A stretch of DNA of 64,000 nt. Source: Flavobacteriaceae bacterium (GTDB lineage: Bacteria > Bacteroidota > Bacteroidia > Flavobacteriales > Flavobacteriaceae). The translations under genes and the position numbers were made by a program. The notes beneath the pieces are model-generated. The model did not search any database and was not told where the DNA came from. It saw only the letters and a list, made by a program, of their open reading frames with translations. Location: positions 109,106 through 173,105 of the forward strand of contig JAGYJA010000010.1 in NCBI GenBank assembly GCA_018402385.1, written 5' to 3'. Below are positions 54,087-62,874 of the stretch, piece by piece (the stretch's first letter is position 1; every line of letters begins with the position of its first letter).

Positions 54087-55540
54087 TTGACGGCTTTAAA
54101 AAAACTCTTTCAACACACTTTTATTTACGGTCTGGCAACGGTATTGCCCAGAATGCTGAGTTTTCTTTTGGTGCCGCTTTACACTGCAGTGCTTCCCACA
54201 AGTGAATATGGTGAAATCTCTATCATTTTCTCGTGGATTATTCTCTTTAACGTTATCCTGGCGTATGGAATGGAAACGGCCTTTTTCAGGTTTTTCACCA
54301 AAGAAGAAGATAAGAAAACGGTTGTTTCAACAGCAACCATTTCACTCATCTTTACTTCGCTGCTGTTTTTAGTTGCTGCGTTTACTTTTAGAAACGGACT
54401 CTCTACACTTTCAGGTATTCCTGTGGAGTATATCACATTTACGATTTTTGTGCTCACGCTTGATGCACTGGTGATTATTCCTTTTGCGTGGCTGCGTGCC
54501 AACGAGCAACCTGTGCGCTATGCGATTATTAAAATCTTCAATGTAGCTGTAAATCTTGGATTGAATGTGTTCTTTCTAGTTGCGCTACCCCGTTTGGCAT
54601 CTGATGGATTTTGGGGGAAATTATACCTTGAGGATTATCAAATTTCATACATATTCCTCTCCATGGTGGTGGCTAGTGCCGTAACCTTTTTGTTGTTACT
54701 TCCGTTTTACTTTAAGACCATATACAAGTTCAGCAAACCGCTTTGGAAAGAGATGATGCGATATGCGGTTCCTGTTTTAATTGCCGGGGTTGCTTTTGCC
54801 GTAAATGAGGCTTTCGACAGAATTCTTTTAGGATGGTTGCTCCCCGCCGATATCGCTGATGAAGCTGTGGGCGCCTATGCCGCTTGCTATAAACTGGCCA
54901 TATTTATGACCCTTTTCGCGACAGCGTTCCGGTTGGGAATCGAACCTTTTTTCTTCAGTCAGGCAAAAGAAAAAACGCCCCTGAAACTTATGCGCTCATA
55001 ACTCGCTATTTTATTGCTTTTGGCTCCATTATTTTAATTACCGTGGTTGTTTTTGCAGATGTATTGAAAATCATCCTCATTCGCGACAGCGATTACTGGG
55101 TAGCGATGCAAATTGTCCCATTGATTTTACTGGCCAATTTTTGTCTGGGAATTTATCACAACCTTTCCGTTTGGTACAAAGTTACTGATAGAACAAAATT
55201 TGGGGCCTATATTTCAATTGTGGGTGCAATCATTACACTTGCGGTCAACTTTATCCTTATTCCCACCATGAGTTTTATGGGCTCGGCCATAGCGACTGTG
55301 GCGGCTTACGGTACCATGATGTTCCTTTCGTTTTATTATGGACAAAAGTATTTCCCTATTCCCTATGCGATTAAAAAAATAAGTTTGTATTTCTTCGGTT
55401 CTATTGTTTTATCTGGAGTTTGTTTTTATATTTTCAGAAATACTTATGAGTTCACCATCCCATTATGGATTGCTTTTTTAACTTTGGTATTTATTCAGGA
55501 AAAGCAAGCTGTTCAGCAACTTTTACGATTTAAAAAATAA
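54087..55540 (+). pseudogene. Oligosaccharide flippase, frameshifted
   Basis: Two frames join into one roughly 484-aa Wzx/MOP-family flippase. The first (TALKKLFQHTFIYGLATVLPRMLSFLLVPLYT...FFFSQAKEK) ends at 55001 after reading out of frame as TPLKLMRS. The second continues NAPETYALITRYFIAFGSIILITVVVFADVLKII to 55540. Adding one A to the six-A run near 54970-54975 restores the frame. It is therefore a true frameshift, a homopolymer sequencing error, or slippage. The start is probably TTG at 54087 (or 54081). Confidence 0.8.
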
Positions 55541-55566
55541 AACGTACTTTTTTGAGTACTTTAAAT

Positions 55567-55574
55567 TATCTTTG
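55567..55574 (+). promoter_or_regulatory. -7 box of the yefM-yoeB pair
   Basis: TATCTTTG (TAnnTTTG), ending 4 nt before the yefM ATG at 55579, so the transcript is probably leaderless. TTTG at 55551-55554 is too close for a standard -33 element. Confidence 0.5.
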
Positions 55575-55578
55575 CAAG

Positions 55579-55830
55579 ATGGAAACAGTAAACTACACAG
55601 ATTTTAGAGCAAACTTAAAACATTGGTTTGACAAAGTTGTCAATGATGTAAGCGATGTTGTTATCAAGCGAAAAAAGGGAAAAGACTTGGTTTTGATTTC
55701 ATTAGATGAATACAATTCATTGAAAGAAACCACTTATTTGCTTACAGGCAAAAACAGAGATGTTTTGTTAAGCTCCATTAAAGAACTTGAAGAAGGAAAT
55801 GGTATTCAAAAAGATCTTCTTGAAGAATGA
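55579..55830 (+). CDS. yefM: YefM/Phd family antitoxin
   Basis: An 83-aa type II antitoxin. The N-terminal DNA-binding domain (VNYTDFRANLKHWFDKVVNDVSDVVIKRKKGKDLVLISLDEYNSLKET) is typical of YefM/Phd. The acidic C-terminus (ELEEGNGIQKDLLEE) should wrap and neutralise YoeB. It probably autorepresses the operon. The ATG at 55579 is chosen because the promoter box lies just upstream. The toxin start overlaps by 4 nt. Confidence 0.93.
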   Translation: METVNYTDFRANLKHWFDKVVNDVSDVVIKRKKGKDLVLISLDEYNSLKETTYLLTGKNRDVLLSSIKELEEGNGIQKDLLEE

Positions 55831-56087
55831 GATTAATTTGGTCATCAACTTCTTGGGAAGACTATCTTTATTGGCAAAAGGTAGATAAGAAAATTCTAAA
55901 GCGCATAAATGAATTAATAAAAAGTTGTATGCGCACACCCTTTGAAGGTATAGGAAAGCCAGAAGCCTTAAAAGGCGATTTACAAGGATACTGGTCAAGA
56001 AGAATCACCGCAGAACACAGACTGGTATATAAGTACAAAGACGAACAGTTGTTAATTGCTTCTTGCAGATATCATTATGGAAAATAA
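55827..56087 (+). CDS. yoeB: Txe/YoeB family toxin
   Basis: An 86-aa ribosome-dependent mRNA interferase of the RelE superfamily. The expected catalytic residues are present: Glu46, Arg65 and His83, with Tyr84 (SRRITAEHRLVYKY and ASCRYHYGK). The gene overlaps yefM (ATGA), the standard coupling of this module. The pair sits between the flippase remnant and dut. Confidence 0.94.
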   Translation: MRLIWSSTSWEDYLYWQKVDKKILKRINELIKSCMRTPFEGIGKPEALKGDLQGYWSRRITAEHRLVYKYKDEQLLIASCRYHYGK

Positions 56088-56119
56088 TCAAAGCTGTTTA
56101 ACAATATTTACCAATAAAA

Positions 56120-56554
56120 ATGAACATAAAAATCATCAATAAATCAAATCACCCCCTTCCACATTATGAAACCATCGCTTCAGCTGGAATGGATTTACGG
56201 GCCTTTATTAAGGAAGCTATCACCTTGCAACCATTGGAACGCGCCATAGTAAAAACAGGGCTCTTTATAGAGCTTCCGGTGGGCACAGAGGCACAAGTAA
56301 GGCCACGCAGTGGCTTGGCAGCAAAAAAAGGAATAACGGTCTTAAATGCTCCCGGAACGATTGATGCAGATTATCGTGGTGAGATTGGAGTAATACTTGT
56401 CAATCTTTCAAACGAAGCATTCACCATTGAAAACGGCGAGCGCATCGCCCAACTCGTCATCGCAAAACACGAGCGCGCCGAGTGGACTGAAGTGGAAGCG
56501 CTTTCTGAAACATCAAGAGGCGAAGGCGGATTTGGAAGCACCGGAGTAAAATAA
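56120..56554 (+). CDS. dut: dUTP diphosphatase
   Basis: A 144-aa trimeric enzyme hydrolysing dUTP to dUMP, keeping uracil out of DNA. The five motifs are visible, including [41 protein letters not shown] and the C-terminal [10 protein letters not shown]. Full length. Confidence 0.97.
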   Translation: MNIKIINKSNHPLPHYETIASAGMDLRAFIKEAITLQPLERAIVKTGLFIELPVGTEAQVRPRSGLAAKKGITVLNAPGTIDADYRGEIGVILVNLSNEAFTIENGERIAQLVIAKHERAEWTEVEALSETSRGEGGFGSTGVK

Positions 56555-56593
56555 AAGTCTTATGTCTAATATCTCAAATCTAATATCTTAATA

Positions 56594-57604
56594 ATGAAAA
56601 TAATAGTACCAATGGCAGGCCGCGGAAGCCGTCTTCGCCCACATACACTCACAGTACCAAAACCATTAATTCCTGTAGCGGGAAAACCCATTGTCCATCG
56701 TTTGGTGAAAGACATCGCCAAAGTGTTAAATAGAAAAATAGAAGAAGTCGCTTTTATCATTGCTGAAGATTTTGGAAAGGAAGTTGAAGATAACTTATTG
56801 GATATTGCAAAAACAATGGGCGCCAAAGGCACTATTTATTATCAGGACAAACCTCTGGGCACCGGTCATGCAATTATGTGTGCTAAAAATTCCTTGAGCG
56901 GCCCCTGTGTAATTGCTTATGCTGATACGCTTTTTAGGGCAGATTTCCAGTTAGATGAAAATGCTGACAGCGTCATTTGGGTCAAGGAAGTGCAAGACCC
57001 TTCACAATATGGTGTGGTAAGCTTAAACCAAAACAATCATATCACCGGCTTGGTTGAAAAACCAAAAGAATTTGTTTCTAATCTTGCAGTAATTGGTATT
57101 TATTACTTCAAAGATGTTTCGGTTTTAAAAGATGAGTTGCAAAAAGTGCTGGATGCCAATTTAACCCACGGGGGTGAATATCAAATCAATGATGGCATCA
57201 AAGCAATGATGGAGCAGGGAAAAGTTTTCGTTCCCGGAAAAATTGATGAATGGATGGATTGTGGCAATAAAAATGTCACCGTTGAAACCAATACCCGCAT
57301 GCTCAATCACCTTTCAAAAGAAGGGGTTCCGTTGATTTCAAGCAGTATCAACGAAAACAATTCAACTATTATTGAACCCTGTTATATTGGTGAAAAAGTG
57401 ACTTTAAAAAATGCTACTATCGGTCCTAATGTTTCTTTGGGCGATGGCTGCATTGTCGAGAACAGCACCATTAAAAATAGTTTGATACAAAGCAACAGCT
57501 CAATAAAAAACGCCAGCTTAGACAATGCAATGATAGGGAATCACGTTATCTTTGACGGGAACTTCACTTCTGTGAGTTTGGGTGATTATTCCGTGATGGA
57601 ATAG
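56594..57604 (+). CDS. Sugar-1-phosphate nucleotidyltransferase
   Basis: A 336-aa NTP-transferase. The N-terminal signature IVPMAGRGSRLRPHTLTVPKPLIPVAGKPIVHRLV is followed by AYADTLFRADF, a metal-site region (GEYQINDGI), DEWMDCGN and a C-terminal left-handed beta-helix with hexapeptide repeats (about residues 245-330). It resembles RmlA/GlmU-type proteins; the sugar and nucleotide are not predictable. A short repeat-like spacer (56557-56591) separates it from dut. Confidence 0.88.
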   Translation: MKIIVPMAGRGSRLRPHTLTVPKPLIPVAGKPIVHRLVKDIAKVLNRKIEEVAFIIAEDFGKEVEDNLLDIAKTMGAKGTIYYQDKPLGTGHAIMCAKNSLSGPCVIAYADTLFRADFQLDENADSVIWVKEVQDPSQYGVVSLNQNNHITGLVEKPKEFVSNLAVIGIYYFKDVSVLKDELQKVLDANLTHGGEYQINDGIKAMMEQGKVFVPGKIDEWMDCGNKNVTVETNTRMLNHLSKEGVPLISSSINENNSTIIEPCYIGEKVTLKNATIGPNVSLGDGCIVENSTIKNSLIQSNSSIKNASLDNAMIGNHVIFDGNFTSVSLGDYSVME

Positions 57605-57633
57605 TTCCTGTTTTAGTTATTAAGAAACACTTT

Positions 57634-59010
57634 TTGAAAACAAAAATTACATACCTGATCCTTTTATACCTTGGAATTTTATTCATTCCACAGTTCACTA
57701 ATGCTCAAGACGAAAAAGAAAAAGTAGAAGAGGGAATTACTGATGAACTTGGTGTGGTCACAGACCGTTTTCAAGAACACTTTTTTGAAGCACTCAAACA
57801 AAAAGGGATTGAAAACTATGATCGCGCACTCAAATCTTTAGATAAAGCTGCAGAAGAATCTCCTAATGAAGTGGTCATTTACAATGAAATGGCAAAAAAT
57901 TATGGTTACCTGAAACAATGGGATAAAGCCGAAGAGAATTACAACAAAGTCCTTCAAATGGAACCGGGGAAACCCGAAGCTTATGAGGGATTGTATGATG
58001 TGTATTACAATACCAATGATTACCTGAAAGCCATCGATGTTGTTAAAAAACTCATTCCTTTTGATAAAGAATACAAAGAAGACCTGGCAAATCTCTATGA
58101 ACGAACTGAACAGTATGATAAGGCGTTGCAGCTTTTGGACGAATTGGATCAGGAACTGGGAAACAACGACTACAGAAACCAATTGAGGCAACAAATCTAT
58201 TCGAAAAGCGACGATACCGGAAGTCAGATTTCAGATTTGGAACAGCGCATCAATCGCACGCCGGCAAACGAGCAGGATTTTCTCAATCTCATTTATCTTT
58301 ACAGTGAGCAAAATAACAAAGAAGCGGCTTTCGCTACAGCGAAAAAATTAATTGAAGTCAATCCCGGTTCCCATTTGGCACACCTGGCCTTGTATAAATT
58401 TTACCTTGATGACGGAAAAACCGCTGAAGCAATAACCTCAATGAAAAAGATTTTTGCTTCAGATGAAATCGATGAAGAAAACAAATTTAGGGTTTTGAAT
58501 GACTTTTTGCTTTTTGTAAATGAAAATCCGGCTTTTGAAAAAAACCTCGAGGAAATGGTCTCGCTGTTCTCACGGGAATCAAACAACAGTCAAGTCTTTG
58601 TTAATTTGGGAAATTATTACCTGGAGAAAGAAATGAAAACGGAAGCCTTGCAATATTTTGAACTTGGTTTAAAAAGTAAATCCGGTGATTTTAATTTGAT
58701 CAAAAACGCCCTTTTATTGCAGATTGACTTTGAGAAGTTTAAGGAAGCTGAGGAATTAAGCAAAAGCAGCTTGGATTTATTTCCCTCACAACCCTTATTG
58801 TATTTACTCAATGGCGTTGCAAACCTCAATCTCGAAAATACCTCAAGAGCAAAATCGATGCTGGAAACAGGTTTGGATTTCTTGATCGATGACCCTAAAA
58901 TGGAACGGGACTTTTACCTGCAACTAAGCAAAATCTATGAGAAAGAAGGAAATACTTCTAAGTCAACAGAATATCTGAACAAAGCAAAGCAACTTGTAGA
59001 AAAAAACTAA
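57634..59010 (+). CDS. Tetratricopeptide-repeat protein, exported
   Basis: A 458-aa protein with a signal peptide (KITYLILLYLGILFIPQFTNAQ) and about ten TPR-like helical hairpins, for example NYDRALKSLDKAAEESPNEVVIYNEMAKNYGYLKQWDKAEENYNKVLQMEP. It is probably a periplasmic scaffold. The start is TTG at 57634; no in-frame ATG precedes it. It is followed 7 nt later by a DUF4292 gene and then an EnvC-like gene, a conserved-looking cell-envelope group. Confidence 0.85.
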   Translation: MKTKITYLILLYLGILFIPQFTNAQDEKEKVEEGITDELGVVTDRFQEHFFEALKQKGIENYDRALKSLDKAAEESPNEVVIYNEMAKNYGYLKQWDKAEENYNKVLQMEPGKPEAYEGLYDVYYNTNDYLKAIDVVKKLIPFDKEYKEDLANLYERTEQYDKALQLLDELDQELGNNDYRNQLRQQIYSKSDDTGSQISDLEQRINRTPANEQDFLNLIYLYSEQNNKEAAFATAKKLIEVNPGSHLAHLALYKFYLDDGKTAEAITSMKKIFASDEIDEENKFRVLNDFLLFVNENPAFEKNLEEMVSLFSRESNNSQVFVNLGNYYLEKEMKTEALQYFELGLKSKSGDFNLIKNALLLQIDFEKFKEAEELSKSSLDLFPSQPLLYLLNGVANLNLENTSRAKSMLETGLDFLIDDPKMERDFYLQLSKIYEKEGNTSKSTEYLNKAKQLVEKN

Positions 59011-59017
59011 ACTCTGT

Positions 59018-59794
59018 ATGAACTTTTTAAAATTGGTCTCGTTTCTTTTCTTTAGCACACTGTTATTTTCTTGCGGAACAACAAAAAAAGTCTCCTCAAC
59101 AATTGATGCCAGAATAAGTGCAAAGGAACTAATTGACCTTCATAAAAAAAGTGAAGCTCGCTTTAAAACAATTGCTTCACGTGTTCAGGTAAACTATGAT
59201 GACGGTGAAACTTCACAAAGTGTCACTGTGAGTTTGCGAATGCAAAAAGATGAAACTATTTGGGTAAGTGCTTCCATTTTAGGAATTACTATGGCAAAAC
59301 TACTCATTACTCCAGAAAAAGTAAGTTATTATGAAACCATCGACAAGTCCTATTTTGATGGGGATTTTAGTTTGTTGAGTCGCTGGCTGGGCGTGGAGCT
59401 GGATTTTGAAATGGCACAAAATATTTTATTGGGTAACGCCGTTTTTGAGTTGAATGATGATAATTATTTGGTATCAGTGACAGATGTGAATTACAGGCTT
59501 ACGCCAAAAAAGCAACAGGAATTATTTCAACACATCTTTTTATTAAATCCTGTAAACTTTAGGATGGCATCACAACAAGTGGCACAACCCAATGAGCAAC
59601 GTGTTCTCACAGTTGATTATGTTTCTTATCAAGAAGCCGGTAACCACGTGTATCCAAAAGAAATAAGGCTAAACGCTACAGAAAAAAATAAGCAAACAAG
59701 AATAATACTTGATTACAGAAATATGGATGTCAATCCCGAGGTGACTTTCCCATTTAATATACCCCGGGGCTATCAAGAAATAACTTTAGATTAA
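59018..59794 (+). CDS. DUF4292 family lipoprotein
   Basis: A 258-aa protein with a lipoprotein signal (FFSTLLFSCGTTKK, Cys near 19). The body has ASRVQVNYDDGETSQSVTVSLRMQKDETIWVSASILGITMAKLLITPEKVSYYETIDKSYFDGDF, matching DUF4292, whose fold is thought to resemble LolA/LolB. It may handle lipids or lipoproteins in the periplasm, but this is unproven. The stop overlaps the EnvC-like start (TAATG). Confidence 0.85.
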   Translation: MNFLKLVSFLFFSTLLFSCGTTKKVSSTIDARISAKELIDLHKKSEARFKTIASRVQVNYDDGETSQSVTVSLRMQKDETIWVSASILGITMAKLLITPEKVSYYETIDKSYFDGDFSLLSRWLGVELDFEMAQNILLGNAVFELNDDNYLVSVTDVNYRLTPKKQQELFQHIFLLNPVNFRMASQQVAQPNEQRVLTVDYVSYQEAGNHVYPKEIRLNATEKNKQTRIILDYRNMDVNPEVTFPFNIPRGYQEITLD

Positions 59795-61026
59795 TGTTTA
59801 AAAGTAGTAGGGCTTTATTGATTTTCGCAGTACTGTTATTGACAGGGCAGCTTCTTTTTTCTCAAAATGATAAGCAAGCCGAACTTGAGCAAAAACGTCT
59901 CCAAATACAAGAGGAAATAAAACAAATCAACAATTTACTGTTTTCCACAAAAAAGAAAGAAAGATCTGTTTTAACTGAAGTTGAAAACATCTCCAGCCGC
60001 ATACAAGCCAGAGAAAATTTGATAAAAGTGACCAATCAACAAGCGAATCTCATCACACGTGAGATAAATTCAAACATGTCTAAGATTGATCAATTGCGAA
60101 AGGACCTTCAAACCTTAAAAGACGATTATGCTAAATTGATTGTGAGAACTTATAAAAGCAAATCTGATCAAAGCAGGGTGATGTTTTTACTCTCCTCCGA
60201 AAGTTTTTTGCAAGCATACAAGCGGGTTCAATACATGCAACAATATGCAAAACACAGAAAAAAACAAGGTGAGGAGATTCAACAAAAAACACAAGAACTT
60301 CAAACATTGAATCAAAATCTGATAACTCAACAAAAAGAAAAACAAACGCTTATTGAAGAAAACAGAATCGCCCGCAATCAATTACAGGAAGAAAGAAAAC
60401 AACAGGAATCCTTGATGAGTACTCTTAAAAAAGATGAAAGCAAATATACTTCACAGATAAGAGAGCGACAACGTGAGGCGGCCGCTATCGATAAGCAAAT
60501 TGAAGATTTAATTAAAGCAGCAATTGCAGAATCAAACAAGGCAACCGGGGTTACTAAGAAAGAAAGAACAAGTACAAAGTTTGCTATGACTGCTGAGGCA
60601 AAAGCACTTGCAGCAAATTTTACCGGCAACAAAGGAAAACTTCCCTGGCCGGTGGAACGTGGTGTTGTTGTCACTCGTTTTGGAACCACACAACATCCCA
60701 CACTTCCAAATATCAAAACGTACAGTAGCGGTGTAGAAATTGCCACTGATGAAGGAGCCAAAGCCCGTTCAGCCTTTGACGGCGAAGTGCTGGCAGTTAC
60801 TGTAATTAGAGGTGCCAATAAAGCGGTGCAAATTAGACATGGTGATTACATCACGGTCTATCAAAATGTGGATGAGGTGTATGTAAAACGTGGAGACAAA
60901 GTGACTACCAGACAAGAGATAGGAAGGGTTTATACAAATCAAACCACCGGTAAGACCATACTCAAATTCCTGATTTTTCAAAACACAAATAAATTAAACC
61001 CGGCAGATTGGGTTTATCAAATGTAA
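59794..61026 (+). CDS. EnvC-like murein hydrolase activator
   Basis: A 410-aa secreted protein with a signal peptide, a long coiled coil (about residues 22-250), and a C-terminal LytM domain (about 290-405). The zinc ligands look lost: the usual H-x4-D reads SSGVEIA, and HxH reads LKF. It is therefore likely an activator of amidases like EnvC, not a peptidase. It overlaps DUF4292 by 1 nt. Probable role in daughter-cell separation. Confidence 0.9.
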   Translation: MFKSSRALLIFAVLLLTGQLLFSQNDKQAELEQKRLQIQEEIKQINNLLFSTKKKERSVLTEVENISSRIQARENLIKVTNQQANLITREINSNMSKIDQLRKDLQTLKDDYAKLIVRTYKSKSDQSRVMFLLSSESFLQAYKRVQYMQQYAKHRKKQGEEIQQKTQELQTLNQNLITQQKEKQTLIEENRIARNQLQEERKQQESLMSTLKKDESKYTSQIRERQREAAAIDKQIEDLIKAAIAESNKATGVTKKERTSTKFAMTAEAKALAANFTGNKGKLPWPVERGVVVTRFGTTQHPTLPNIKTYSSGVEIATDEGAKARSAFDGEVLAVTVIRGANKAVQIRHGDYITVYQNVDEVYVKRGDKVTTRQEIGRVYTNQTTGKTILKFLIFQNTNKLNPADWVYQM

Positions 61027-61028
61027 TT

Positions 61029-61538
61029 TTACACAAATAAAGCTTTCAGTTCTGTGGCATCTTTGGGTTTCATTTTTCCGGCAAGAACAAGGCTGAGTTG
61101 TTTTCGCCGCAAGGCTGCTACAAAACGTTCTTTTTCTAAATCGGTTTCAGGAATTATTTCAGGAACTTCCATTGGTGTGCCCATTTCATCAACGGCAACA
61201 AAGGTATAAATCGCTTCGTTTGCTTTTGATCTGTTACCACTTTCGCGGTCTTCAATCCAAACATCCATATAGACTTCCATAGATGTTTTAAAAGCGCGAG
61301 ATACTTTAGCCTCCACGGTAACAACGCTACCCACGGGAATCATTTTATTAAAGGCAACATGATTAACAGAAGCGGTCACCACTATGCGACGAGAATGTCT
61401 TCGGGCGCTAATACTTGCAGCACGATCCATTCGTGCCAGTAATTCGCCACCAAACATATTTCCAATTGGGTTAGTTTCACTGGGAAGGACCATATCTGTG
61501 AGTATGGTAAGTGTTTCTTTGGGAGTTTTGGATTGCAT
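61029..61538 (-). CDS. Acyl-CoA thioesterase (hot-dog fold)
   Basis: A 169-aa hot-dog thioesterase of the YciA/acyl-CoA hydrolase type. PSETNPIGNMFGGELLARMDRAASISARRHS contains the conserved N-x6-GG-x-L-x3-D pattern, and the VTASVNHVAFNKMIPVGSVVTVEAKV strands follow. It hydrolyses acyl-CoA; chain preference unknown. Its stop lies 2 nt from the end of the convergent EnvC-like gene. Confidence 0.92.
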   Translation of the reverse strand: MQSKTPKETLTILTDMVLPSETNPIGNMFGGELLARMDRAASISARRHSRRIVVTASVNHVAFNKMIPVGSVVTVEAKVSRAFKTSMEVYMDVWIEDRESGNRSKANEAIYTFVAVDEMGTPMEVPEIIPETDLEKERFVAALRRKQLSLVLAGKMKPKDATELKALFV

Positions 61539-61552
61539 AGTTAATTTTTATG

Positions 61553-61560
61553 CAAAGATA
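61553..61560 (-). promoter_or_regulatory. -7 box of the thioesterase gene
   Basis: TATCTTTG (TAnnTTTG) on the minus strand, 14 nt before the ATG at 61538. No good -33 element. Confidence 0.45.
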
Positions 61561-61620
61561 CTGTCTTTTGAAGTTTGGTAATAAAAAAGTAATAGAAATT
61601 AAAATGAATAATTGGTAAAA

Positions 61621-62544
61621 TTAATCCAATACCTCAACCAGCAACCAAGCATCTTGATTGTCCTGAAGCTTTACATTGCGAAGTGATTTGAGTGCTTCCT
61701 CTTTATTTTCATAACTGGCATATACCACTTGATGAAGCCCATATCTGTTGGGGCCAATAGTTCTTGCCGGATACCCTTTTTCTTTAAGTTGTTCAATTTT
61801 GCTAAATGCATTTTCCTCCAGTCTGAAAGCTCCGGCGATGAGGTGAAAATTGCCAGTCGGTTTCTTAACCTCAACACTTAGAGATGGGAGCGGGGTGTTC
61901 ATTACAAAAGTAGCTTGCTGAATTTGACTTTCAACCAAAGAGTTTGCCTTTTGTTTTTCAACAATATTGTGCTGGTTTACTTGGGTGTTGTAAAGATACA
62001 CACCACCCATACTTGACAAGCCAATAGCAAGCAACCCAATAGCGGCATATTTTAGATAAGGAATGTTTCTTTTTTGGCGTGTAAAGAGTAGCGTAGGTTG
62101 TTCCGCTTTTTTGTTTTGTAGCTCTCTTTTGACTTTTGAAGAAACAAATGAGCTTAAACCAAAAGCTTCGGTAAGAAAATTTGATGACGATTCAGGTGTA
62201 AATTCAAGAGAGTTATTCTTGGTAGTTTTAAGTGAACCAATATTTGGAATGGAGATTGTCTCCCCTTTTTCTAAATTACTTTTCAACGTCTTGACTTCTG
62301 CTCTCAAACGTATCAGAGCTGCTTCATAAGGAATACTTTCAGTTTTGGCAATATGATTTGCCAACAAACCATCATTGGTCTGTAAATGACGGTTGAAAGA
62401 CAAGGTTTTAGAAGGAGGAAAAAACGTATGGGTCTCCGTATCAATATAGGCCGGTTTATTTTGGGTTAAAAACGCACCCAATCCGGGCAGTATGACACAT
62501 TCATACCGGTAAAGCAAATCGCTTATGTAATTAGATAAATTCAT
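61621..62544 (-). CDS. HU-CCDC81-like and SPOR domain membrane protein
   Basis: A 307-aa protein. The N-terminus (NLSNYISDLLYRYECVILPGLGAFLTQNKPAYIDTETHTFFPPSKTLSFN) matches the HU-like/CCDC81 domain of Bacteroidota. One membrane helix lies near 165-185 (YLKYAAIGLLAIGLSSMGGVYLY), and the C-terminal SPOR domain (FHLIAGAFRLEENAFSKIEQLKEKGYPARTIG) should bind denuded septal glycan. A role at the division site is inferred. The ATG at 62544 is preferred over TTG at 62553, which overlaps the promoter. Confidence 0.87.
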   Translation of the reverse strand: MNLSNYISDLLYRYECVILPGLGAFLTQNKPAYIDTETHTFFPPSKTLSFNRHLQTNDGLLANHIAKTESIPYEAALIRLRAEVKTLKSNLEKGETISIPNIGSLKTTKNNSLEFTPESSSNFLTEAFGLSSFVSSKVKRELQNKKAEQPTLLFTRQKRNIPYLKYAAIGLLAIGLSSMGGVYLYNTQVNQHNIVEKQKANSLVESQIQQATFVMNTPLPSLSVEVKKPTGNFHLIAGAFRLEENAFSKIEQLKEKGYPARTIGPNRYGLHQVVYASYENKEEALKSLRNVKLQDNQDAWLLVEVLD

Positions 62545-62550
62545 CTCAAA

Positions 62551-62579
62551 CAAATTTACTATTTTTTTTCACTTTCAAA
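62551..62579 (-). promoter_or_regulatory. Promoter of the SPOR-domain gene
   Basis: On the minus strand: TTTG (62576-62579), a 17-nt spacer, then TAAATTTG (62551-62558), ending 6 nt before the ATG at 62544. Spacing is at the short end of the known range. Confidence 0.55.
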
Positions 62580-62673
62580 ATTTTATCTCACATAACTTTT
62601 TAACAATTATTTCTATCATTAATTTACGAATATTTTTTTTAGGAATACAACAGATTCCAAAAAGTATTAGTGC

Positions 62674-62689
62674 CCCGATAACTATCAGG
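62674..62689. repeat. CCCGATA-type palindromic repeat
   Basis: CCCGATAACTATCAGG: CCxGATA pairs with TATCxGG around AC, with one mismatch. This is a decayed form of the CCCGATA..TATCGGG palindromes I associate with Bacteroidota spacers. Confidence 0.45.
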
Positions 62690-62793
62690 TAGGCTTTTTT
62701 ACCTAAAACAAATTACTGATTAGTTGTTTTTTTAATCTCTAAATTCATAAATAATTTATAATTTCACAAAAAGAACTTCCTCAAAAAAAATTA

Positions 62794-62806
62794 GTGCATT
62801 CGTGGC
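62794..62806 (+). repeat. GTGCATTCGTGGC intergenic repeat (copy 2)
   Basis: Identical 13-mer to 39479-39491, in the same orientation. The preceding bases read TTA where copy 1 has TTC. Confidence 0.55.
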
Positions 62807-62874
62807 TTTTTAGATTCCACTAATGATTTATCAATTTTGAATTAATATATCAATCATTTTTTAAGCTTGAAATC

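Larger units (their letters stand above)
62580..62874. other. AT-rich intergenic region with repeat remnants
   Basis: About 300 bp without a credible gene, between divergent SPOR and dprA genes. It holds a hairpin at 62674-62689, the GTGCATTCGTGGC 13-mer, and many homopolymer tracts. No tRNA- or riboswitch-like fold was recognised, nor a clear dprA promoter. Confidence 0.6.

Noticed and set aside
60378..60818. A 146-aa minus-strand frame within the EnvC-like gene
   Set aside because: Opposite-strand shadow of the coiled coil and LytM coding region.
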